A stretch of 64,000 bases of DNA from Strongylocentrotus purpuratus (taxonomy: Eukaryota; Echinodermata; Echinoidea; Camarodonta; Strongylocentrotidae). Positions 12,577 through 23,100 of this stretch are shown here, piece after piece. The notes beneath the pieces were generated by a model. That model did no database searches, was not told where the DNA came from, and saw only the letters and a list, made by a program, of their open reading frames with translations. The position numbers and the translations under genes were made by a program. Where the stretch lies: assembly GCF_000002235.5 (NCBI RefSeq), contig NW_022145597.1, positions 413,501-477,500 of the forward strand, in the 5' to 3' direction. The number at the start of each line of letters is the position of its first letter. Within the stretch, counting starts at the first letter, position 1.

Positions 12577-12864
12577 CCCTTGGCCTATATTTATTTTATA
12601 ATGATGACAAGGTATTTTCAGCCTTCACCTACACAAGCTGTACTTTTCTTCTCCTGACAGTAGCTTACATAATTAAAGTCAAATCTGTCAAAAGGGCTTC
12701 AAATGGAACATATTAAGAGTAGCCATGCTGATAAATGACCGTTTCCCATAGATGACGATGGTAGAGGTGACCGCAGTAGACAGGTGACCTTTTATAAGAA
12801 CGACCACTACGACAGGTTCGACTTTCAGTATTATCCTATGGATCAGGTGGTGAAACAGGTAGGG

Positions 12865-13262
12865 ACCAGTTTTGGAAACGCCCCCCCCCCCCCCTCTCAA
12901 AAAATGAAATTGAAGCTCTTATTACCAATCATGTGAAAGAATATGTTTTGACTAATACGTGATGATACAAATTTTGCCGAGAAACCGCCTACTAATTGAT
13001 ATATTTAGTAAATTAGTTTATCTACATGGTCTGTGAGAGATAAACGCACGTGTCGCGTAGTCCCATATACATCTTTCTGTGTACAGTGTTTGTAACTTTA
13101 CCAAGACTGGGCCAAATTTCTTATCATTTTGATGATTCCAGAACCTTGCAGTACACACCAATACTTATATGCTAGATGGTCAACCTTTTCTGATCGATTC
13201 CACAACGTTTCTTTCACAATACAATCGCATGACCATAACTGGTCTTTATCTTTAAGCAAGGG
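12865..13262. repeat. Dispersed repeat of about 400 bp; parts recur at 34.3 and 55.6 kb
   Basis: The first half (ACCAGTTTTGGAAACG, poly-C, GCTCTTATTACCAAT, GTGATGATACAAATTT, AACCGCCTACTAATTGAT) recurs in direct orientation at 34275-34413. The second half (GTAGTCCCATATAC, GTGTACAGTGTTTGTAAC, CCAAATTTCTTATCATTT, CCAGAACCTTGCA) recurs inverted at 55505-55722. No open frame is present, so this is an unidentified interspersed repeat. Confidence 0.8.
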
Positions 13263-13435
13263 TATTTTTTAAATGTAGTTATAATCCATTCTTACCCTAT
13301 AAGTCCAAGAAGTATAAACCTTTGTTAATACCATTCCATGATTACTAGATATCGTCTTCCATCCACCACCTCCCTTCATCTCTTCCCCTTTTCCTCTCTC
13401 CCTCTCCCTGTCTACCTATCTTCCTTTCCTCTTTC

Positions 13436-13445
13436 ATTCTCTCTC

Positions 13446-13497
<52 letters not shown>
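13436..13497. repeat. (CT)n microsatellite
   Basis: Two CT runs separated by TTTCATT inside a pyrimidine-rich stretch from about 13375 to 13520. Confidence 0.95.
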
Positions 13498-13499
13498 TC

Positions 13500-14803
13500 C
13501 ATTTCCCTCTCCCTCTCTATTCACCGTCCTATCTCTAACAATCCTTCTGCAGCCGGTATTCAAACCCAAAAATATTCTCACGCAATCTTTCAAAAATCTC
13601 TTTTGATGATACGATTCTGAAGTCGTTAACCCCCTTTCAGAGACAATAGCAAGAATAAATGGTATGAGAGGAGAACTATTGCAAAGTCACGATGAAACGC
13701 CTATTTATTTAGAAGGTGGGTTCATTGTTCTTTACTTCAATCTGACATACGGTCCTCATGCGACCACTGTTTATGGCGAAAACAAACAAAACTCAGCTCA
13801 AAGAAAGCGCTCTTACGCTGTCCGTCACGACTCTTTGTTTGACGAAAGTTTTTTTCTTCTTCTTCAAATCAAATAAATCAAAATTATGATCAGGTTTAGC
13901 TGTACCAGTACACAATTCAATATTTGTTTGCACGTTTTCATTACTTGTCAACGTTTACAGGTCATAGCATCAATTGAAAGCAAATCAAGATTATGCACAA
14001 TAAAAATTATTTTATTAATCATACATAATGGATTCCATATAAACGTGAACAAACATAAAACTACACCGTAATAGAATAATGTTTACTTTATCAGCGGGTA
14101 AAATTAACATTTATATTAAATAGCGTTAATAATGTCCATCATACCATATAATGGTACATTATAGTATGTTTGAATATTCATTTTACAAGCATGCCTCATG
14201 ATCATGATCATGTCGTGATCCGACAATTGATTTGCTCCTGCGGCAATTATTGCTTCCGTCTTCTTTGTTACGTCAGAGGTATAGGGTTGGGATTAGGGTA
14301 GATCTATCGTACTGGCAGGGTCGGGATGCGATGGGGTTTTAGGTTAGGTTTACGAGTAATAGGGGTATGTCTACTGTTTAGGCCAGGATTGAAGGTGAGA
14401 ATTTGGTTGTTGTTGTATATGACATTGAGGTAAAGCATTAACGACGCAGAGCATTATTGCCACAGGGGCATGTGTCACACAATCGACTATGTACACGAAA
14501 TAAATTCTGAGGTAACAAAAGTGAATACCAACTAAGTCGACCTGTCAAATGACAACGAAGAAAGCAAAGGTTGTTTTCACATGCACAGAACGGGGCGAGA
14601 TATGACAATGATTATTGTAAACAAGATAGAAGTAAACCGTAAAAGTATATATACATGTATATGTAATATGAAAAAGTGTAACATGACACTTACACTTTTT
14701 TTATGAAGACGATCGGAACATTTTTCGAACCACCAAATCAAGGGCAATTGTAATACCCTATTGTCCATAGAAATCATGTATGGATTACTTAAAGCTTATC
14801 TCC
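13500..14803. other. No gene recognised
   Basis: AT-rich sequence with a GGGTTAGG-like degenerate stretch at about 14280-14400. The short open frames at 13664-13876 and 13886-14071 carry no recognisable domain. Confidence 0.35.
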
Positions 14804-14985
14804 ACTAGTTTGGCAAGGAGGGATTAGACCACACAGCGAGGTCACTGACAGGTGGCTATCTCATTAACTCAGCTCTCAATTAATAACATAAAAATAGAGG
14901 ATCATGGGGGACCAACAGGCACCGATTGGGGAAGTTTTCTATATAGAGGGAGCAAGTAACTACAAGTAGGAAAATGGGGCTTTAA
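14804..14985 (-). repeat. Dispersed repeat, inverted partner of 11260-11405
   Basis: Reverse complement shares the ordered blocks of the partner, including TACTTGCTCCCTCTATATA and GAGATAGCCACC. It carries about 40 extra bases in the middle, so either this copy gained or the other lost an internal segment. Confidence 0.75.
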
Positions 14986-15012
14986 TACGTCATTGTCATG
15001 TTTACGCTTTCA

Positions 15013-15085
15013 ATAGGTGACGCTCAAGGCTGTCGAAATTGCAGGAGGTTGATTTTTTCGAAAGTAGGCGCTGTCGTGTTTATGT
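15013..15085. repeat. Fragment of the TTTCGAAAGT foldback family
   Basis: TTTCAATAGGTGACGC followed by TTTTTTCGAAAGT and CGTGTTTAT matches, in reverse complement, the sequence at about 32660-32730. TTTTTCGAAAGT also marks related ends at 24.4 and 39.9 kb. No second arm was recognised here. Confidence 0.5.
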
Positions 15086-15622
15086 TATATAAACAACTTT
15101 TTGAATAGTTTCAAATATCCTTTATTACAATCTTCATATTATGTATGTTTGGTTAGAGGCTGTGACTTTCACTCAGTTTCATATTAAATCCTTTAGATCA
15201 CGGAAGAAAATTGTAACATAGTGCTTTTTTTCTCGTCTTGTAAATTCACAGTCGATAAAACAAATACCTTCTGGCTTATTTCTGGTTGCTATGGATTTGG
15301 TTATCAAAACAATTTAAACAAACACCTCATTTCGTCCCGGTCCTTTGCTTCTATACACTCAATTTATGACGAAGGGTTGTGGTTCGGTGAAGATGATTAA
15401 CCTTTTAACGTTTGTTTGTTTTCATTGCTATTAAATGGTTTTTATTTTGTATAATCTTCCATAACCAAATATTGACTTGCAACGCAAAACAGATTCGATG
15501 TAGGACGGTACCATGGACACTGACGTAATACACGACCGGCTAATGTAAATACAACAATGATATAAATCATTGAAATATAAAATTAAATAGATTAGGTGAG
15601 GGTGGAAAATAGCAAGGGAGAG

Positions 15623-15812
15623 GGGGACAGGCCGACACGGCGAGAGGAGGTGGTGGTGGGAGACAGGCCGACACGGCGAGAGGGGGTGGGGAGACAGGCC
15701 GACACGGCGAGAGGGGGTGGGGAGACAGGCCGACACGGCGAGAGGGGGTGTGGGACAGGCCGACACGGCGAGAGGGGGTGGGGAGACAGGCCGACACGGC
15801 AAGAGGGAGAGA
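15623..15812. repeat. G-rich minisatellite, about 31-bp unit, six copies
   Basis: GACAGGCCGACACGGCGAGA recurs six times, separated by GGGGGTGGGGA-type spacers, and the array runs into a short GAGA tract. The Arg/Gly- and Pro/Ser-rich frames on both strands are repeat products. Confidence 0.9.
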
Positions 15813-15835
15813 GAGAGAGAAGAACAAATGAAAGA

Positions 15836-16737
15836 AAGGTACAAAGAACACCCAGTCCCAGACTCCCAGTTGCATCCGGGCATAAAAGGTTGGGAAATGG
15901 AGAGAAAAGGGACAAAAGGAAGACAGGGGGGGGGGGCAATATAAAAAGAGATTATGTGACCCCTCCCACACTTTCCTTTCACATGATGTCCTTGGTCTCT
16001 CGCAAATCATCTACCTACAGGTATTAACGGTTTTTGTCTGATTTTATTTGTTTTTGCAGTAAACATTTTGACTTTGTTTTTAATAGACTAGATGAATTAT
16101 TAGAGATTCAATGTCCAAGTGACTTAAATGTTAGGCAAAATTGAGATGCCCTTCATAAAGTTCATTGTATTCTCTTTCTTTTTTTCTTTTTTCCTTTTTA
16201 TTTGTGTATAAATGCTCATAAAATGAGAACGCGGGTGTCTGTTGTATAATGATTCGACAGATTATGTCATTGAACTTTGCACCGAGTTTAGTCCCAAAGT
16301 CTAAATGATTTGCTAACGTCACGCAATTTGTTGCATGCTCCGATAGATTCTACACACAACAACCAGGCTCTTTAGTGATCCTGGTTTAGGGGCCCTCATC
16401 ATAACAGACACTGAGTTGGAATAGCGTTTTACCATTACCTTTTGCGCTCTTTAGAAGGCCCATACCACCGTCCCATTCGGTTGAGCTTGCTGCTTCTCGA
16501 AAGCAATGGTTCCCGATGCGCTTGTGATGAAGGACTTCGCAAGGATCAAGTAGATCAATGAATTCGTTGAATTTCTTTGCGCGTGTATCTCTGATTTCCA
16601 GCCCCATTGTTGGTTGCGAAGCAGGATAGCTTAACCAGTGCTTGGATATTCCGAATTTAAATTCCACTTTGCTTGTTAGAGGATAGGTCGTGACGGCTTG
16701 ATACAAGAACTTTCTGTTTCATTCATTTCATCTCCAG
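15836..16737. other. No gene recognised; sequence just upstream of the TNF-like first coding exon
   Basis: Contains a G-tract at 15926-15935 and otherwise moderate-complexity sequence. The 106-codon minus-strand frame at 16386-16706 has no recognisable domain. The last bases are a good pyrimidine-rich splice acceptor (TTTCATCTCCAG) for the exon at 16738. Confidence 0.4.
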
Positions 16738-17107
16738 TTCTTAACTTCGCAAAAAGATGGATCAGAATCTGCTTCCTCCGTACGCGCCAACAACCGTGGA
16801 CCTTATGTCGCCACCGGGAAAGTTGCCGCAGAGATTCCCGTCATTGGCGTCTAAATGGACGGAGCCACATCAGACAGGCGTATCAAGAGACGATCGCTCC
16901 AAGGGAAGTTTGTGTCGCACTATCGTACTGTGTGTTCTGGCTCTGGCCGTCTGCGCTGGCTTCGTCATGCTCTACCTTCAAATGAGGGACCTCGAACGAC
17001 AGGTCCACCAGCTAAGAGAGCTTACCTACGAAGCCCAAAGTTACGGGTCATCTGACGACGAAGAAACGCAACCAGGTCGGTCGCCCCATTCCCGAGAACC
17101 TGAAAAG
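16738..17107 (+). CDS. TNF-like ligand exon 1: short 5'UTR, cytosolic tail, membrane helix, stalk
   Basis: ATG at 16757; bases 16738-16756 are 5'UTR after a CTCCAG acceptor, which implies an upstream noncoding exon. Encodes residues 1-117. The helix TIVLCVLALAVCAGFVMLYL is flanked by Arg/Lys on the cytosolic side (DDRSKGSLCR), as expected for type II topology. A heptad-like stalk and an acidic GSSDDEE segment follow. The donor is AAAAG|GTAAGG, phase 0. Confidence 0.92.
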
Positions 17108-20100
17108 GTAAGGAAACTTAAATAAGCGATTTGCAGTCGGTACTGTAAGCATACACCTGTTATTGTTAAAGTACGATCTATTTCCACGGATACAGTCAAA
17201 ACAAGATTGAGAATAAAAGGATGAATGAATAACGATAGTTGTGACGCACATACAGAATGCAGAAATCTCGAGTTTATAAACGAGGCCTTATTTCGAGAAG
17301 GTTTCTATTTATAGATCTAGTTCTTTCCATTTATATTCAGGGCTTTTTAAAAAAATCTGTAGAAGCACAACAGTGAAGTTTAATTTTCGCATTTACTTTA
17401 GTATTATTATCAAACTTCTATTAACATCATTCACATTAATAAGCTTGTGTAATCGGTCATATCATCTCATCAGATAGGCCTATAATAATATTATCAAGAT
17501 ATGTCAAAGAGTAATTTTGTTTAGTAGTATTTAAATAAAAAGGCATTTTATTGTAAGCAATTGACATTTGTTTAGGCACTGCCATTGTGCCTCCCTCCCT
17601 CCTTGTTATGAAATCCTGGGTCTGCTCCGTATAAGAACGTCTCATCAGCCAGGGTCCTGTCTCATAAAGAGTTGCGATTACTCGCAACTTATTTGCAAAT
17701 AATAGTGATCGCAGCTATGTACATAAGAGATATGAGACTGCAAACTTGCGATGGATCGGAGGACTTGCGATTATTTCGGATCAATCACAACAATTTGTAA
17801 GACGGGGCCCATATATCATGTGACTATATTATGTCAAGGGAAATTGTGTGGGAGACAAAAATGAAATATATCTTGTAATCAGAACTTCATAAGTATTAAC
17901 ATCAAGAGACGTTATCTGTATGAACTACATTCATTTGCGATTGACCAGTGTTTAGTGTTCAACCATATTACCTTTGCATAATTTGATTTAAAAGCTGCTG
18001 AAAAGATATTGAATGCCTATATCTCACTTGGTAGAAAAAAGGGATATGCTGATACACAATTCGAAGCTATTATCATGCATTAATGCGCTATACTGTATAA
18101 GTCCATGTAGAGGTCGTCATTTATGGTGCTCTGCATGTACCATGTTAACAAAAGATTCTGTCAAATAGAAGTTGGAATGTCAATGTTGAACATTGTTAAA
18201 ACCTTTCAAGTCCAAACACAATGTTCGTGTATGTCGCATTATGCAGCAGACATTATACAAATATCTTCATTTTATTCAGCATTGCAGTGTAGATTGCGTG
18301 ATAACATTATCATGATTCAATACGTATCAAAGGTCGTGTTTACAATAGTGCATGGTTGCGCTCAAATAAACAAATGGACATGTTATTCATAACATCACCA
18401 TACTGTGAATTGTAAACACATTTAAATTGATGATAAACTAAAATCAAAAATACAAAATACTTCATCGAATAATAACTCATTCTACTGTTAAAATGTTCTA
18501 GATATGTGTTGTTATCAATGAGAAGTGAAGTATATCGAATTTCGTATAAATAAAAAAAACCTGTTATACAATAGGGCTATCATTTTTGTCAATAAAGAAT
18601 AAGATGTATAGGTGTATAGGCCTATCAATGTTATAATCACCCAAAGAGTGTTCCATTATTCCCTTTGATAATTAGCTCAAACTTTTGAGCCAGAATTATT
18701 GGGAAATTATCAAAAATAACTATTTTATTGAATGGTAAAAAAGAAGTTTAACATCAATAAAATCTCATATAAGAATATTATAGGCCTCAAACATTGGCAT
18801 GATTCTTAAAAACGCGATAACTAGCTAGAACCCTTGGATATATTTATTCTAAACAATGTAGTTTAAGAATTAGGATATGTAAACAGAAGTAGCTTTTTAG
18901 AATGTTATATTGATTTTATTTGAACCGGGAAGCTGGAAACCTTAAAATGTTATTTGTACTTTGTAATTCAGGAATTAGAGTATAATGTAAATCCTAAAAG
19001 CTTTTTTTACTGTTATCGATTTACTCCAAATCTGGCAACCTTCAAATCTACTCTGTAGGCCTATACCCTATTGTTTAGAAATGACAATATGATGCAAAGT
19101 CCGCCCTTTTTAGACTGTTTTATGGTTATATTTGAACAATTTGATTCATTTAGGTTTGATTCGTAGTATACTTCGTGGGAGGGAACTAGATGAAAAGAAA
19201 TCATTCCATGCAAGGAAGGTCGATCAAGCGCTTATTATTATACAATTATTAATAGTAGAACTGGGGGTGGGGGTGTGTTTCACTTCCGATCGACTTTAAG
19301 TTGGACTTAAATATAGCAGGCCGCTCATGCCATTGTTTGCTCTCACCATGTACTGGCATTGGTCTCTCAAGGGACGTCCAAATCACGGTCACAAATGTAC
19401 AGAATTTATATTTGTTGATAATTGATTATTGAAGGAAAACATATTATCTAATGATCATAATGGTGAGATCAAACAGTGACATGAACAGCCTGACAAAATT
19501 TAGTCGATCTTAGTCTTTGTGAAACACTCGCCAGATGTGTATAGGATATATATTTCGTCTCTTAAAAGTCGGAAGGCAATAACTGTATCATAAGTTAACG
19601 CCATTTTGGCTTTCAGTTAGCAAAGTATTCTTTTATAGAGGAAACAAAGATACTTCGAAGTTATACTATCCTGAATAGGCATCGCAATTATAATGCAGGG
19701 CCTATACACACAGAGTACTTTCCTTGTAGTATACATCCTACAGTGAAGCTGAAAATGAGTAATGATAAATATTAATGGTTGATAATATTAGTTTGATTTA
19801 CCAAGGGTAGACTCATTCCCCGAGGGGCACCCCCCCCCCCCCCACCCCCGCCATTGCCAAGTACCCGCCTGCCTGGGTCGGGAGGGACAATTTGTGTAAA
19901 AACAGCTCGTCCAAAGAGGTAACCACCGAGCAAGTATCGAACCCAGAACCTCTCGTGTGAGAGTGAAGAGCCTTCAAAACATAAGCTCATCAGTATACCA
20001 CTGCTTTCCCACATACATTTAATTAATCCATGACATGCAAAAAATACAAATATAAGAGTGCACTGTCTATATGAAGAGCTTAATTCCGAAAGGAGCTAAA

Positions 20101-23100
20101 CCCACTGTTAATGAAAATTGAGATATTGATATCAGAACGTTGTTGACTTAAAGAACACGTCTTTCAACAAAATTATTTATCTACATTTTTTAACCAATTA
20201 TGAAAAATGCACCTTCTAATATCACTTTTCCATAGACGACTGTACAAAATCTGGTAAACAATTTCTCTTTTCTCTGTAGTTACAAAAATGGATTTAGCTC
20301 CTTTTGGAATTAAGCTCTTCATATGCTAAACGGTCTACTAATGAGTCATTATTATTATTTGAAAGTTAGTTCAATGTCTACCGTCCTGCGCGAGACTGAA
20401 GGACCTTGAATTTATGACAGAAGCTCTGATGGAATGAATGGTGTGAGCGATAAGACATTATTGAAAACATGATGACATTAATGTGTTTTCCATCAAAGGG
20501 AGCGTTCATCCCGCTAATGTGTTTGACAGAGCCCCCTCGTGATGTGCATAGAAAAAAACATAATGTAAACAAAATAATGGAAAGATCATGTATGGGATAT
20601 GATCCAATGCTTCCAGTCTGGTTTTTGGAACAATAGCGAATTTATAGGGACCGCAACCACCTCCAACCCCCCCCCCCCCCCCCACTCCTTTAGTTTGAAA
20701 CCCATTTAGCATACAGAGTATTGAATCTTGAGCAAGCTGAATCCGAAGAAAAGAATGTCACATCATTCGAATAAACATCCTTGTACATGTACAGCCAAAA
20801 ATAGATTGAAAATCAAAATAAACAAATAAAAAGCCTACGTGATTTAGTTAAATCCAATTTCGAATTGCTGAGATGCTTTTCTGTCAGTGGGTAGTTCTGT
20901 TTCCAAAATCAAGATTTGAATTATATATAGAAAGGAATTTTAAAAGAGAAAATGTCATGAATAAGATGACACCGGTGCACCCCAAAGGTTGAATGCATGA
21001 GTGATTTGACTGAGTGGCCACGTTTGAAACTTAATCTTTACGACACAGAGGGCGTCAATAACACAGTTGTCGTGGTACAAGAAGAGTACATCTCCTTTTC
21101 AATTCAATTCAATTCAATTCTTTTTATTCATCCAAATTCACAGGAATACATGGAAATTTGTTTTGGTCACACATTGTAAACATACGTAAAATATATATGA
21201 AAAACTATATCGTTGTGTATATAATCACAGAAGAACCATCAAAAATAAAAGATAGACAATGGCAGTATTCTTATTATTACACATTGAAAATGATGAAAAG
21301 GATAGAACATCAGTGTGAAGGAAGGAAGGAAGGTTCATCTAATAGCAGAATAACTCTTTCCATATAGCATTTGAAGACATGATATAATATACATTCGATC
21401 AATAGTTCTTAGTAATCTGTTGCTAATTTCTTTGTTACTCATTTCTCAAGATAATGATAATATTACGAGTTTTGACTGAAAATGAAATATTGATGTAGGC
21501 AAGCAAACATGTGCTCTGTTTTCATCATACTTTTTATCAACAAAAGCTCTCATTTTTATTTCTATTTTCATTTTTATGTACATTCATTTACAGCTATTTC
21601 AGTAGCTTATATGAGATACTGTAACTTGTCATTGATATAACATTTAAGGAACAGTGTGCTCTCGCGGTGCAAGATAATCGGTAATGTCTGTTTTTATGCC
21701 GAGGTTAATTTTGAGATGAATAAGGGGGTCGCCGTTATATCTGAATATATTTTTCCCCAATAAGTCTTTAGATGTTCTGTATACTCTGTGTTCCGAAAGT
21801 TTGTTTTTTTTTTTATTTTTTATCAATGCCTAATTTCGAATTGCTTACTTTTTTCCAGAACCCATTTCGATTCCCCGGAGATGGCGACAGGTATCCCGAC
21901 GATGAGGATAACGATGATGATTTCACACACTTCAAGGGGCATGCGAGAGGTAGAAACAATATCTTGACTCCTTGTTTTCGTAGTAAACTTTCTAAATGGT
22001 CCTTAAATGACAACCTTGATTCAAATTGCTAATGTTCAGTCATAATGAATAATAATCTCTCTCTCTCTCTCTCTCCCCCTCACTCTCTCATTATCTCGCA
22101 TCTCTCTCTCTCTTTCTAACCCTCAATCTATCTCTATCTCTCTCTCTCATCTCAATTTTCCACAAGAACCTGAAAATCTTCATGAACAAAACTTACAATC
22201 TTCTAATGTTTTAATCATTTTAATGATTATATCTGATTATTGTATTGCCATTTTGCCATTTTTATCAGTTTTACTAACTTTTGTACTATTTTGTAACCTT
22301 TTCATTTGTGTGCGCCTTGGGGCCTTTATAGGCAGATATGGGCACTAAACAAATCTAAATTTTATTAATTAATTCCAATTCTTATCTATCTATTTATCTT
22401 TGTCTCTATATTTCCTTCTTTCTTTTGTTTCTGTAGGGAGGAGATCAACCAATGATCAGGTCCCTTCACGAGGGCGTGTGATGCACACTCGAATGAGGCA
22501 AGGTATTGATGCAATCTCATTTTATTTGATGTCATTTGATGTCATTTGATGTCATTTGATTTGATGTGATGTTACTTAACTTGTTGTTACGTGATGTTAT
22601 CATGTGATATTTAATATGGTATGATTTTAAGTGATTCGATTTTCATTGGATTTGATTTGATTAGATGAGATGTGATGTGAAATGATATGGTATGATTTGA
22701 TTGGATTGGAATGGATTTGATTGATTTCATTTCCTTCGATTTGTAGTGATATGATGTGATGTTATTTTTTTTTGTAATGGTTTGATTTGATTTGATACGA
22801 TTTTAATGACCTTGAGGTTACGTAATGGATATGATGGCATTAGTATCATATTTTATAAGATGTGATTTGATTTTGTGAGATATCATGTGATTTGGCTTAA
22901 TTCTATAGTTTTTGTTATGTGATTTTCTTTTATCATTTGATTCCTTGTGATTTGATTTCATTTGATTTTAAATGATTTCATTTGATGTGATGTGGTGTGT
23001 CCTGTTCTGGTATTTGATTGATTTGATTTGATTGATTTTATTTTATTGTATTCTATTTTATTTTATTGTTTTGCTTTAATTTGAAGTTATGTGATGTGAT

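Noticed and set aside
15431-16027. Pro/Ser-rich and Arg/Gly-rich frames on both strands
   Set aside because: Generated by the 31-bp GC-rich minisatellite and its purine flank.
16386-16706. 106-codon minus-strand frame upstream of the TNF-like gene
   Set aside because: No domain and no exon-like boundaries; overlaps the likely intron and acceptor of the + strand gene.
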